This document shows, piece by piece, positions 16,946 through 25,417 of a stretch of DNA of 64,000 nt (positions are counted from its first letter, which is position 1; every line of letters starts with the position of its first letter). Position numbers and translations under genes: made by a program. Source of the DNA: Ferruginibacter lapsinanis (GTDB taxonomy: Bacteria > Bacteroidota > Bacteroidia > Chitinophagales > Chitinophagaceae); contig NZ_CP086063.1 in NCBI RefSeq assembly GCF_020783315.1, forward strand, positions 682,001 to 746,000. Direction: 5' to 3'. The notes beneath the pieces are model-generated. The model searched no databases. It was given only the letters and a program-made list of their open reading frames with translations, and was not told where the DNA came from.

Positions 16946-17254
16946 ATGAGAAAAGCAGACCTAATCAATCAAATTTCAGAAAAAACCGGCATACCAAAAG
17001 TTGATGTATTGGTAAGCCTTGAAACAATGTTCAAAGAAATAAAGCAATCTCTGATAGCCGGAGAGAACATATACATACGTGGCTTTGGCAGCTTTATAAC
17101 GAAAAAAAGAGCCGCAAAGATCGGACGAAATATTAAGAAAAATATTGCAGTAGAAATTCCGGAACACTATATCCCCGCCTTTAAACCTGCGAAAGAATTT
17201 GTTCAGGAAGTAAAAAATAAGAAAATAGAAGATACGCCAATAAGTGAGGATTAG
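16946..17254 (+). CDS. HU/IHF family DNA-binding protein
   Basis: 102 residues from the ATG at 16946. The frame is open 24 codons further up, but that part is hydrophobic and unlike the family. MRKADLINQISEKTGIPKVD is the helical dimer region; YIRGFGSFITKKRAAKIGRN and IPAFKPAKEF form the DNA-binding arm and its base. It bends and compacts DNA as a dimer. It starts a plus-strand cluster with a TPR protein, a small basic protein and rng, an order I regard as common in Bacteroidota. Confidence 0.93.
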   Translation: MRKADLINQISEKTGIPKVDVLVSLETMFKEIKQSLIAGENIYIRGFGSFITKKRAAKIGRNIKKNIAVEIPEHYIPAFKPAKEFVQEVKNKKIEDTPISED

Positions 17255-17256
17255 CC

Positions 17257-17264
17257 TACCTTTG
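17257..17264 (+). promoter_or_regulatory. -7 box before the TPR gene (TACCTTTG)
   Basis: TAnnTTTG match just after the HU stop codon and 17 nt before the GTG start at 17282. The TPR gene may therefore be transcribed separately from HU. Confidence 0.5.
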
Positions 17265-17281
17265 CCGCTCAATTTCTCTTT

Positions 17282-18133
17282 GTGAAAAAACAACAAATAT
17301 TTCTTGCTGCAGGAGGCCTATGCCTTTTGGTGATTTTATTCATTTTTGGCAAAACGGTCGCAAAAAAAGAACCCGTTGCAGGTATGCCTGCCAATCTTGG
17401 CGTGCCTAAGTTTGCAGTTGCCGACCTAATTAAGTCTGCAAAGCAAAAACTCCCTTTGTATCAGGTTGATTATCTGGACAAAATAGAAAATGGTGTGTCC
17501 AGGGGTGATGTAAAAGAGCTGCAAATTAAAAACCTTGATGCCTTGGCCGGCTTCTGGGAAGATTCCGTTCATGACCATGACTTACATTTATTTTATACTT
17601 CAGAGAGTGCAAAGTTGGTAAATTCTGAAAAAAACCTCACCTTTGCAGCCCAATTGATGTTGGCTAGCTTGCGCAACGAGCAGGATATAGCTAAAAGAGG
17701 TTGGAAAGCCGAACAGGCAATAGAGTTATTTGATAAGGCAATAGTACTAAATCCCAACAACGACAATTTAAAAGTTGGAAAGGGAAGTTGCTACGTATTT
17801 GGTAAGGGGATGGCAGGCGAAGCTCAGGAAACCATGAAAGGTATACAAGAGTTATTGCAAGTGGTTAAAAGAGATAGTACCAATATGGAGGCACAGTTAG
17901 TATTAGGAATCGGCGGTGTAATTTCTACTCAATACGATAAAGCGATCAATCGTTTAAATATTGTAGTTAATAACCAACCCGATAATGCCGAAGCTATATC
18001 ATGGTTAGCAGATGCTTATGCCGGAAAAGGAGATAAACAGAATGCGCTGAAATGGTATCAAATAAGTAAAAGAATTGTAAATAATCCACATTATAGCAAA
18101 GAGGTAGATGAAAGGATTAAACAATTGAAGTAG
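17282..18133 (+). CDS. TPR-repeat membrane-anchored protein
   Basis: 283 residues from a GTG start. One membrane anchor (residues about 6-26, IFLAAGGLCLLVILFIFG) is followed by a periplasmic part with TPR-like helices from about residue 120 on: AIELFDKAIVLNPNNDNLKV, AQLVLGIGGVISTQYDKAIN and AISWLADAYAGKGDKQNALK. It is expected to be a scaffold; no enzymatic motif. It lies between HU and the small basic protein next to rng. The partner is unknown. Confidence 0.8.
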   Translation: MKKQQIFLAAGGLCLLVILFIFGKTVAKKEPVAGMPANLGVPKFAVADLIKSAKQKLPLYQVDYLDKIENGVSRGDVKELQIKNLDALAGFWEDSVHDHDLHLFYTSESAKLVNSEKNLTFAAQLMLASLRNEQDIAKRGWKAEQAIELFDKAIVLNPNNDNLKVGKGSCYVFGKGMAGEAQETMKGIQELLQVVKRDSTNMEAQLVLGIGGVISTQYDKAINRLNIVVNNQPDNAEAISWLADAYAGKGDKQNALKWYQISKRIVNNPHYSKEVDERIKQLK

Positions 18134-18186
18134 AAATCAAGAAACTGATTATAAAAATTATTTTTCAACAACAAAAAGACTAGGAT

Positions 18187-18276
18187 ATGCCTTGTGGTAA
18201 AAAAAGAAAACGTCATAAAATAGCTACTCACAAGCGTAAAAAGCGTTTAAGAAAGAACCGTCATAAGAAGAAATAA
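18187..18276 (+). CDS. 29-residue highly basic ribosomal-type protein
   Basis: A 29-residue frame: it begins MPCGKKRKRHKIATHKRKKR and ends LRKNRHKKK, with 19 of 29 residues Lys, Arg or His. It resembles the small basic proteins of the AURKAIP1/COX24 (mS38/bS22) type and may be the small extra ribosomal protein described in Bacteroidota ribosomes (bL38); I cannot confirm which. It sits directly upstream of rng, 53 bp after the TPR gene. A coding role is supported by composition and placement. It is too short for most automatic gene calls. Confidence 0.75.
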   Translation: MPCGKKRKRHKIATHKRKKRLRKNRHKKK

Positions 18277-18296
18277 TTAATTTCTTTTTATAGCAG

Positions 18297-18321
18297 GTGC
18301 CGGCATATCCCACGCCGGCAC
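18297..18321 (+). other. GC-rich hairpin in the rng leader
   Basis: GTGCCGGC and GCCGGCAC form a perfect 8-bp stem around a 9-nt loop. No T tract follows, so it is not a standard terminator. It lies about 110 nt before the rng start and could be an RNA processing or autoregulatory site. Confidence 0.6.
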
Positions 18322-18431
18322 ACATTTATCAGCATACACGATTGTTTGCCAATTTTTGGTACCCATTCGTATATGCTGTATGTTAATGTTATCCTTCCGT
18401 GATGTATACGTCTACTTAAAAGTATTACGCT

Positions 18432-19979
18432 TTGACAAAGGAATTGATTATAAATGTTGCACCTCAGGGCGTAGAGATCGCTTTGATGGAGGACAAGAAA
18501 TTAGTGGAGTTGCACAATGAAAAAGCTGATGCAAACTTTGCTGTGGGAGACCTATATCTTGGAAAAGTAAAAAAACTGATCCCGGGTTTAAATGCGGCCT
18601 TTATAGATGTAGGTTTTGAAAAAGATGCCTTTTTACATTATACTGATCTAAGTCCATATGTAAGATCCATATTAAAATTCACGAATCTTTCCATTGCCGA
18701 TAAAAGTGAAGGTGGTTTAGATTTTGGAAAGTTTACAGTAGAGCCGGAAATTGTTAAGACAGGTAAAATTGCCGAAGTTTTAAGCGGCAAGCCTAATGTA
18801 TTGGTTCAGATCTTAAAAGAGCCGATTGCCGCAAAAGGTCCTCGCCTTAGTTGCGAATTATCTCTTCCCGGAAGATTTGTTGTCATCACTCCTTTTAATG
18901 ACATTATCGCTGTTTCCCGTAAGATACATAGTGCCGAAGAAAGAAAAAGATTACATAAAATAATTGAAGCGATCAAACCAAAGAATTTTGGTGTAATTGT
19001 TCGTACAGCAGCGGAAGGAAAAAACACAGCCGAATTACACGATGATCTTTTGTCATTGGTAAACACCTGGAAAACAATTCAGAAAAATCTAAACGGAGCG
19101 GTGCCTCCAGCAAAAATATTAAGTGAGCAGGCCAAAGCTACCAGTATGCTTCGTGATCTGTTAAACGAAGATTTTAATCGTATTGTAGTAAATGATAAAA
19201 ACATTTTCAATGATACAAAAAATTATATCCAGCGAATAGCGCCTGAGAAAGTTGACATCGTTACTTACTACAATAACGGCTCTCCCATTTTCGATAGTTT
19301 TGGTATTACCAAGCAAGTAAAGTCTTCTTTTGGTAAAACAGTCAATCTCCCAAGTGGTGCTTACCTTATCATAGAACATACTGAAGCATTACACGTAATA
19401 GATGTAAACAGTGGATATAAAAGTGTAAGTAATAATCAGGAACAAAATGCCCTGGAGACCAATTTGGAAGCGGCCGAAGAAATTGCAAGACAAATGAGAC
19501 TGAGAGATCTGGGCGGCATTATTGTTGTAGATTTCATCGATATGAAACTGATGGACAATCGTAAACGCCTTGCTGATGCAATGGAAGAGTTTATGCGTAC
19601 CGACAGAGCAAAACATGCTGTATTGCCTATCAGCAAATTTGGTTTGATGCAGGTTACACGTCAGCGCATGAAACCTGAAATGAATATTAATACCAGCGAA
19701 GTTTGTCCGAGTTGCAATGGCACAGGAAAAATTTCTTCTACACTGGTATTAGAAGATGAGATAGAAAAAAATCTGAGCTATCTTATCATGCAAAAACATA
19801 AGGGTTTAACAGTAGAGGTACATCCCATCTTATTTGCATACCTCACAAAAGGTTTCCCAAGCAAACGCCGCAGGTGGAGCTGGAAATACAAACAAACTAT
19901 AAAACTAAAAGCAAACAGTAATTATCATCTCACAGAATTTCATTTCTTCGATAATAATTATGATGAGATAAAGCTATAA
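18432..19979 (+). CDS. rng: Ribonuclease G/E family endoribonuclease
   Basis: 515 residues from a TTG start (TKELIINVAPQGVEIALMED is the usual N-terminus). The S1 domain is at about 35-130. The catalytic Mg-binding Asp residues lie in HVIDVNSGYKS and IVVDFIDMKL, and the Zn-link is VCPSCNGTG (CxxC). There is no long RNase E-type scaffold, so it is RNase G-like. It would process rRNA and decay mRNA. A leader of over 150 nt holds a strong hairpin. A terminator follows at once. Confidence 0.94.
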   Translation: MTKELIINVAPQGVEIALMEDKKLVELHNEKADANFAVGDLYLGKVKKLIPGLNAAFIDVGFEKDAFLHYTDLSPYVRSILKFTNLSIADKSEGGLDFGKFTVEPEIVKTGKIAEVLSGKPNVLVQILKEPIAAKGPRLSCELSLPGRFVVITPFNDIIAVSRKIHSAEERKRLHKIIEAIKPKNFGVIVRTAAEGKNTAELHDDLLSLVNTWKTIQKNLNGAVPPAKILSEQAKATSMLRDLLNEDFNRIVVNDKNIFNDTKNYIQRIAPEKVDIVTYYNNGSPIFDSFGITKQVKSSFGKTVNLPSGAYLIIEHTEALHVIDVNSGYKSVSNNQEQNALETNLEAAEEIARQMRLRDLGGIIVVDFIDMKLMDNRKRLADAMEEFMRTDRAKHAVLPISKFGLMQVTRQRMKPEMNINTSEVCPSCNGTGKISSTLVLEDEIEKNLSYLIMQKHKGLTVEVHPILFAYLTKGFPSKRRRWSWKYKQTIKLKANSNYHLTEFHFFDNNYDEIKL

Positions 19980-20012
19980 AAAGAAACCCTGAAAATTTCA
20001 GGGTTTCTTTTT
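19980..20012 (+). terminator. Rho-independent terminator after rng
   Basis: 13-bp stem (AAAGAAACCCTGA/TCAGGGTTTCTTT) with a 5-nt loop and T tail, starting 1 nt after the rng stop codon. Confidence 0.9.
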
Positions 20013-20121
20013 ATGTAAATTAGCTATCAAACAGCTTTCCTATTGGGAACGTTTGCATAGAAATTTTAACGAGATGGCCTATTCACTTGCAATTTTATGC
20101 ATCTTTAAGAATCAATTCATT

Positions 20122-20129
20122 TAAATTTG
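20122..20129 (+). promoter_or_regulatory. -7 box of the 20160 lipoprotein gene (TAAATTTG)
   Basis: TAnnTTTG match 30 nt before the ATG at 20160. Confidence 0.45.
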
Positions 20130-20159
20130 TTTTTCGTAAAATAATTAAATTGCCATAAA

Positions 20160-20720
20160 ATGAAAAAAATATTCCTTTCGGTTATTGTTGCCTGTACATT
20201 ACTTCTTTGGGCATGTAAAAAAGAATCCGCTTCCTCTCCAGAAGTTTGTTTTACCGCTGCAATTATAGACTCTGTAAAAGTAAAGAATGCTGATACCGCA
20301 AAAGTAAGAGAGATATTAAGTCATTCATCACAATATTTGATAGATAGTGCATACTTATTCAGCAAAATGGATTCTATAAATCATGTAAGAGTAGATAGCG
20401 TAATAAAAATAAATGCTGCCGATTTTTTAGTGACTTTAGCTGACTCAACTCCAGTATACAAGCAACGTGTATTCTTTAAATATTGCGGAACCCCTTCAAA
20501 TTACCGGGTAATTTATACAGGTGATCTTGGCCATCAATATAAAGACGATGTGACCACAACATTCGGCGGTGGTATGTATTTTACTGATAGTGTTTTTAGT
20601 TATAACTATGCTGCAGTAGCTACAGGAAGATTTAATGTTGCTGTTGTTGCTACCAATGTAGCCGATTACGGAAACGATCTTAAAAGAAGTGTTGTTACTA
20701 AAGTGATCAAAACAAAATAG
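20160..20720 (+). CDS. Lipoprotein of unknown function
   Basis: 186 residues, not recognised. Signal peptide with lipobox LWAC (Cys19) followed by KKES. The mature part alternates short polar and hydrophobic stretches consistent with a beta-rich fold; the C-terminal half (YRVIYTGDLGHQYKDDVTTT) resembles the small beta-sandwich proteins of Bacteroidota surfaces. It is monocistronic, with its own promoter and a terminator on each side. Confidence 0.7.
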   Translation: MKKIFLSVIVACTLLLWACKKESASSPEVCFTAAIIDSVKVKNADTAKVREILSHSSQYLIDSAYLFSKMDSINHVRVDSVIKINAADFLVTLADSTPVYKQRVFFKYCGTPSNYRVIYTGDLGHQYKDDVTTTFGGGMYFTDSVFSYNYAAVATGRFNVAVVATNVADYGNDLKRSVVTKVIKTK

Positions 20721-20740
20721 TTTTTAAAATTGATTATATA

Positions 20741-20772
20741 AGAAAGGGTTACAGCAATTGTAACCCTTTCTT
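20741..20772. terminator. Bidirectional terminator between convergent genes
   Basis: 13-bp stem (AGAAAGGGTTACA paired with TGTAACCCTTTCT) with a 5-nt loop between the lipoprotein gene and the metallopeptidase gene. T tracts on both sides are short. Confidence 0.7.
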
Positions 20773-20789
20773 GTATCTAATTACTTAAA

Positions 20790-21485
20790 TTAATCTCTGC
20801 TTCGTCCATTATAGATCATTATATAATACACCAACATAGCAATAGAGGAAAGTGCAGCCACAACGTAAGTCAACGCAGCCCATTTTAACGCATCTTTAGC
20901 TTTTGCATCTTCATCACTGGTTGTTATATTGGCAGTATTCAACCATTTCAAAGCTCTTGCCGATGCATCAAATTCAACCGGTAAAGTAACAACAGTAAAT
21001 AAAGTTGATACTGCAAACAGTACAATACCAATTAACAGTATGGTTTGATTGCCACCGCCAAAACCCATGAAACCAATACCTGCAAGAATTACCCATTGAG
21101 AAAGATTAGTGCTAATCTGGGTTACAGGCACTAACTTACTTCTCAATTGCAACATCGAATACGCCGTTGCATGTTGTACTGCATGTCCGCATTCATGCGC
21201 CGCCACAGCGGCTGCAGCTACATTTCTCCCTTCAAACACATCCGGACTAAGATTGACCGTTTTTTTAGTCGGATCATAATGATCTGACAAAAATCCGGGA
21301 ACTGATACAACATCCACATCGTAAATGCCATTGTCTCTCAGCATTTTTTGAGCTACTTCTTTACCACTCATTCTCGATGAAGTAGGCACATCTGTGTATT
21401 GTTTAAACTTACTTTTTAATCTGAATTGAACAAACATACCAATCAGCATAAATACTACTGATATCGCCATAATTCCCATTGTCAT
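20790..21485 (-). CDS. Membrane zinc metallopeptidase (YugP/Zn_peptidase_2 family)
   Basis: 231 residues. N-terminal membrane segment (about 3-22), then the zinc motif AAHECGHAVQHA (HExxH type, near residue 95) and hydrophobic segments at about 120-165 and 200-225. PF04298-type proteins are putative membrane zinc proteases; substrates are not established. It lies alone between two terminators, downstream of glnA on the same strand. Confidence 0.88.
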   Translation of the reverse strand: MTMGIMAISVVFMLIGMFVQFRLKSKFKQYTDVPTSSRMSGKEVAQKMLRDNGIYDVDVVSVPGFLSDHYDPTKKTVNLSPDVFEGRNVAAAAVAAHECGHAVQHATAYSMLQLRSKLVPVTQISTNLSQWVILAGIGFMGFGGGNQTILLIGIVLFAVSTLFTVVTLPVEFDASARALKWLNTANITTSDEDAKAKDALKWAALTYVVAALSSIAMLVYYIMIYNGRSRD

Positions 21486-21552
21486 AGTTGCAATTTTTAT
21501 TTATTCTTTAAAATTACAAACTATGCGCCAATTTTTATTGCTGACAAAAAGA

Positions 21553-21586
21553 CAAAAAAAAGGGAAGAAAAATTTCTTCCCTTTTT
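21553..21586 (-). terminator. Rho-independent terminator after the glutamine synthetase gene
   Basis: Stem of about 14 bp (AAAAAGGGAAGAAA/TTTCTTCCCTTTTT) 18 nt beyond the glutamine synthetase stop codon, followed on the minus strand by a T-rich tail. Confidence 0.85.
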
Positions 21587-21604
21587 AGAACTATTCAAAA
21601 TTTA

Positions 21605-22657
21605 TTACGCCATTGCCTCAGCTTTAGCTTTTCCGTTCAGAGAAGCAACAGGAGCTGTTTTTACAGTTTTAATAATACGTGCAGCCACTTTATATGGATC
21701 TGCAGCGCTGTTTGGACGACGGTCTTCTAACCAACCTTTCCAACCTCTTTCAACACTTCCGATAGGAATTCTGATAGAAGCTCCTCTATCTGATACCCCG
21801 AATTTAAATTCGTCGATAGCAGCAGTTTCGTGTTTACCGGTTAAACGAAGATGATTGTCCGGGCCATATACAGCGATATGTTCTTTAACATAAGGTCTGA
21901 AAGCTTCGCAGATTTGCTCAAATACTTCACGGCTTCCGCAAGTTCTTAAAGTAGTATTAGAGAAGTTAGCGTGCATACCACTTCCGTTCCAATCAAGGCT
22001 ACCTAATGGTTTACATTCCCAATTGATAGAGATACCATATTTTTCGCCTATTCTTTCTAATAAATAGCGTGCTATCCAAATTTGGTCGCCGGCTTCTTTT
22101 GCACCTTTAGCGAAGATCTGGAATTCCCATTGGCCTGCAGCTACCTCTGCATTGATACCTTCAACATTCAGACCAGCTTCCAGACAAACATCTAAATGTT
22201 CTTCCACCATGTCACGGCCATAAGCATTTTTTGCTCCTACTGAACAGTAGTATGGTCCTTGCGGACGAGGGTATCCTCCATCAGGAAAACCGATTGGTTT
22301 GTTTGTTTCTGGATTCCAAAGGAAGTATTCCTGTTCGAAACCAAACCAAAAATCATTGTCATCATCATTGATCAACGCTCTGCCATTACTTACGTGAGCT
22401 GATCCGTCAGGATTCAATACTTCACACATTACCAGGTAACCATTTTTGCGTTGTGGATCCTTTGCTATGTAAACAGGTTTCAATAGACAATCTGAAGAAC
22501 CGCCTGGTGCCTGCTCTGTAGAAGAGCCGTCAAAACACCACATTGGGCAATCTTCTAATTTGCCTGAAAAATCTTTTTCAATTTTTGTTTTGCTGCGTAA
22601 GCTTTGGATAGGTTGATAACCATCAAGCCAGATGTACTCTAATTTTGAGGATGACAT
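21605..22657 (-). CDS. Glutamine synthetase, type II (eukaryotic-like)
   Basis: 350 residues, the length of GSII rather than GSI (about 470) or GSIII (about 700). FDGSSTEQAPGGSSDCLLKP, GPYYCSVGAKNAYGRD, LGSLDWNGSGMHANFSN, NHLRLTGKHETAAI and SDRGASIRIPIGS are the GSII active-site blocks. It makes glutamine from glutamate, ammonia and ATP. There is no adenylylation loop, so control is probably transcriptional or through the leader, which contains a nested hairpin (22723-22763). It is monocistronic. Confidence 0.94.
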   Translation of the reverse strand: MSSSKLEYIWLDGYQPIQSLRSKTKIEKDFSGKLEDCPMWCFDGSSTEQAPGGSSDCLLKPVYIAKDPQRKNGYLVMCEVLNPDGSAHVSNGRALINDDDNDFWFGFEQEYFLWNPETNKPIGFPDGGYPRPQGPYYCSVGAKNAYGRDMVEEHLDVCLEAGLNVEGINAEVAAGQWEFQIFAKGAKEAGDQIWIARYLLERIGEKYGISINWECKPLGSLDWNGSGMHANFSNTTLRTCGSREVFEQICEAFRPYVKEHIAVYGPDNHLRLTGKHETAAIDEFKFGVSDRGASIRIPIGSVERGWKGWLEDRRPNSAADPYKVAARIIKTVKTAPVASLNGKAKAEAMA

Positions 22658-22722
22658 ATTGATTATTTTAAGTTAAAAAGTTGCATTTTGTCAAATCAAT
22701 CACTCTCCACTTGCTTTTAAAT

Positions 22723-22763
22723 AAGGCATTACCCTCTGCTGGAGGGCTTCAGGCAATACCTTT
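22723..22763 (-). other. Nested hairpin in the glutamine synthetase leader
   Basis: CCCTC/GAGGG (22732-22746) forms an inner stem of 5 bp and AAGG/CCTT (22723-22762) an outer one. It lies about 65-105 nt upstream of the start codon and may be a regulatory leader structure. It does not match the glnA or Downstream-peptide riboswitches that I know. Confidence 0.4.
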
Positions 22764-22984
22764 ACGTTTTAAAGTTCGACAATGCGAAAATAAAAAATTT
22801 TCTTCTAAAAAAATGGATATTGTTTAAAAAAATATGTTTTTTATTTGTTAATGCGCCAAAAAAAAAATGATTTATACCTATAAAAACATATCAATAAATA
22901 AAATACGTCCTGATTTTATTAAATATTTGTATAAAATATTCATATGCAATTATATTTAATGTGATTAAATGTTGATGTATATTT

Positions 22985-23112
22985 TATTGATGGGGGCATA
23001 CGCCCGATAGGAACGGATACCACGGTGAGGGTTTTGTGCGATGGTTTTGTGCCGTAGTAGTAGTGAATAGCGGGGCCAAAGTTGAGTAAAGAAATATCGC
23101 CGGCGTATTAAT
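22985..23112. other. GC-rich island, candidate non-coding RNA or dispersed repeat
   Basis: About 128 bp clearly richer in G and C than the surrounding sequence. It contains the direct repeat GGTTTTGTG (in GAGGGTTTTGTGCG and GATGGTTTTGTGCC), the triplet run GTAGTAGTAG, and GGGGGCATACGCCC, which can form a GGGC/GCCC hairpin. It does not match RNase P RNA, tmRNA, SRP RNA or 5S rRNA signatures that I know. Confidence 0.4.
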
Positions 23113-23114
23113 AA

Positions 23115-23142
23115 ATAAAAAACCCCGATCTAAAGATCGGGG
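23115..23142 (-). terminator. Rho-independent terminator after atpA
   Basis: 8-bp stem CCCCGATC/GATCGGGG with a 4-nt loop, followed on the minus strand by TTTTTT. It ends the ATP synthase operon right after atpA. Confidence 0.92.
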
Positions 23143-23166
23143 CAATTCATTATATAGAGTCTTAGC

Positions 23167-24744
23167 TTATTTGTACTGAGCAGATATACTATTTGATAAT
23201 TCTGTCATTTTTTTCAAGCTTTCATCGTTTAGCACGCCTTTTTTAAATTCAGCTAAAATTTCAGGATGCTTATTTGTCATTTCTAGTAAGAAGTGATCTT
23301 CAAATGCTTTCACATTTTTAACAGCAACTTCTTTCAATAAACCTTGAGTACCTAAGTAAATGATCGCAACTTGTTTTTCTACACTGAACGGAGTGTATTG
23401 TGGTTGTTTTAAGATTTCCACGTTACGAGCACCTTTATCAATTACATTTTTAGTAGCAGCATCCAAATCACCACCAAATTTAGAGAAGGCTTCTAACTCA
23501 CGATAAAGTGCCTGATCCAATTTAAGTGTACCGGCAACTTTTTTCATTGATTTGATCTGAGCATTACCACCCACACGGCTAACTGAGATACCTACGTTGA
23601 TTGCAGGACGGATACCGGCATTGAACAAGTTACCTTCCAAGAAGATCTGTCCATCGGTAATAGAAATCACGTTTGTAGGAATGTATGCAGATACGTCACC
23701 GGCTTGTGTTTCAATAACAGGTAAAGCTGTTAAAGATCCTCCACCTTTTACTAAATGTTTGATAGATTCTGGCAAGTCATTCATTTGAGCAGCGATATCA
23801 TCTTTTGCAATAACTTTTGCAGCTCTTTCTAATAAACGACTATGAAGATAGAATACGTCACCAGGATAAGCTTCACGGCCCGGCGGACGACGTAATAAAA
23901 GGGATACCTCACGGTAAGCCACCGCTTGTTTAGACAAATCATCATAAATGATCAACGCTGGACGACCGGTATCACGGAAAAACTCGCCAATTGCAGCACC
24001 GGCAAATGGAGCATAGAATTGCAAAGGAGCTGGATCTGCAGCAGAAGCAGCAACAATAGTTGTATATGCCATTGCGCCATTATCTTCTAAAGTCTTCATG
24101 ATACCTGCAATGGTAGAAGCTTTTTGTCCGATCGCTACATATATACAATAAACAGGTTTGCCTGCATCGTAAAATTCTTTTTGATTAATGATGGTATCAA
24201 CACAGATGGCAGTTTTACCAGTCTGACGATCACCAATCACCAACTCACGCTGGCCACGACCAATTGGAATCATCGCATCGATCGCTTTGATACCTGTTTG
24301 TAATGGTTCCTTTACCGGCTCACGGAAAATTACCCCAGGTGCTTTACGCTCCAACGGCATTTCATATAATTCACCGGCGATAGGACCTTTACCATCGATT
24401 GGTTCTCCCAACGTATTGATAACACGACCACACATACCATCTCCTACTTTAATAGAAGCAATTTTGTTGGTACGTTTTACTTTGTCTCCTTCTTTAATTT
24501 CGCTGCTATCACCCATCAATACCACACCCACGTTATCTTCTTCAAGGTTCAATGCAATTGCTTTTACGCCATTATCAAACTCAACTAATTCTCCACTACT
24601 TACATTGTTCAAACCATACACACGGGCAATACCATCACCCACTTGCAATACGGTTCCTACTTCTTCCAAACTAGCACCTGCATTGAAGTTGCTAAGTTGT
24701 TGGCGGAGTATCGCTGAAATTTCATCCGGTTTAATTTCTACCAT
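23167..24744 (-). CDS. atpA: ATP synthase F1 subunit alpha
   Basis: 525 residues. Walker A-type loop GDRQTGKTA (about residue 172), the alpha-subunit signature [14 protein letters not shown] and the arginine-finger region [15 protein letters not shown] are present. Alpha forms the F1 hexamer with beta and provides the Arg finger and non-catalytic nucleotide sites. It is the last gene of atpB-E-F-H-A; a terminator follows, and atpG, the usual next gene in Bacteroidota, is absent here. Confidence 0.98.
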   Translation of the reverse strand: MVEIKPDEISAILRQQLSNFNAGASLEEVGTVLQVGDGIARVYGLNNVSSGELVEFDNGVKAIALNLEEDNVGVVLMGDSSEIKEGDKVKRTNKIASIKVGDGMCGRVINTLGEPIDGKGPIAGELYEMPLERKAPGVIFREPVKEPLQTGIKAIDAMIPIGRGQRELVIGDRQTGKTAICVDTIINQKEFYDAGKPVYCIYVAIGQKASTIAGIMKTLEDNGAMAYTTIVAASAADPAPLQFYAPFAGAAIGEFFRDTGRPALIIYDDLSKQAVAYREVSLLLRRPPGREAYPGDVFYLHSRLLERAAKVIAKDDIAAQMNDLPESIKHLVKGGGSLTALPVIETQAGDVSAYIPTNVISITDGQIFLEGNLFNAGIRPAINVGISVSRVGGNAQIKSMKKVAGTLKLDQALYRELEAFSKFGGDLDAATKNVIDKGARNVEILKQPQYTPFSVEKQVAIIYLGTQGLLKEVAVKNVKAFEDHFLLEMTNKHPEILAEFKKGVLNDESLKKMTELSNSISAQYK

Positions 24745-24768
24745 AACTATTTAATTTAAAAAGTTGTT

Positions 24769-25332
24769 TTATCTAAGTTTATGGATGTATTGATTATCCA
24801 TAAATTGTTTTTTAATGTCTTTAAGGTCTCTTTGAATACTTGCGTCAACCAGATTACCTTCCATTTCCAACACAAAACCACCAATCAGTTCATCTTTTAC
24901 TGCTGTTTCTAATTCGATGTTTTGTAAAGATGTAGATGATTTAACCTTTGCAACAATTGCATTTTGCAATTCATCGCTTATTGGTACTGCAGTAGTGATC
25001 TTTACACGATGAATGTTTCTAAGCTTGTTAAACTGTTCAACAAAAGCATTTACAATTTCAGGAAGATTAATTTCTCTCCCTTTACGAACCAATAAAGTAA
25101 TAAAAGCAGATGTAAGTTTACTTACCTGAGTACTTAAAACTGATTCAATTATTTTTCCTTTAGTTTCCGGTTTAATGATCGGGCTACGCAATACTGCTAC
25201 AAAATCGGGGTTGCTTTTGCAGATTCTCTGTAAGAATTTCATATCTGCACAAATAGCATCCACTTGATTTTGCTCTGTAGCTAAATCAATCAAACTCTTT
25301 GCATATCTGCCTGCTAAACGTGGATTATTCAT
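24769..25332 (-). CDS. atpH: ATP synthase F1 subunit delta
   Basis: 187 residues, OSCP/delta family: RLAGRYAKSLIDLATEQNQV at the N-terminus and the C-terminal KDELIGGFVLEMEGNLVDAS signature. It joins F1 alpha to the peripheral stalk b subunits. 24 bp upstream of atpA; separated from atpF by an octamer inverted-repeat element. Confidence 0.95.
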   Translation of the reverse strand: MNNPRLAGRYAKSLIDLATEQNQVDAICADMKFLQRICKSNPDFVAVLRSPIIKPETKGKIIESVLSTQVSKLTSAFITLLVRKGREINLPEIVNAFVEQFNKLRNIHRVKITTAVPISDELQNAIVAKVKSSTSLQNIELETAVKDELIGGFVLEMEGNLVDASIQRDLKDIKKQFMDNQYIHKLR

Positions 25333-25340
25333 TTTTCTAA

Positions 25341-25416
25341 TTTGGAGATTTGAGGGATTTGGAGATTTGGAGATGAGAGACTACCTGCATTTTCAAATCT
25401 TCAAATTTTCAAATCG
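25341..25416. repeat. Octamer inverted-repeat element between atpF and atpH
   Basis: The left arm (25341-25378) is built of TTTGGAGA-like units and the right arm (25393-25416) of TCAAATCT, TCAAATTT, TCAAATCG with exact 8-bp period. The arms are complementary and flank about 14 nt. The atpF stop codon follows the right arm within 2 bp. Confidence 0.85.
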
Positions 25417-25417
25417 A

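Larger units (their letters stand above)
22658..23166. other. 509-bp non-coding region between glnA (GSII) and atpA
   Basis: Three parts. Bases 22658-22780 are the glutamine synthetase leader with a hairpin. Bases 22790-22980 are very AT-rich with nothing recognised. Bases 22985-23112 are a GC-richer island described separately, followed by the atpA terminator at 23115-23142. No reading frame with family features was seen. Confidence 0.7.

Noticed and set aside
22985..23112. Small protein encoded on the minus strand of the GC-rich island
   Set aside because: A short frame is open but has no plausible start, no family features and no similarity that I can recall; kept as candidate RNA or repeat.
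25341..25416. Periodic repeats as a CRISPR array
   Set aside because: Units are only 7-8 bp with no unique spacers between them, arms are inverted, and no cas genes are in the window.
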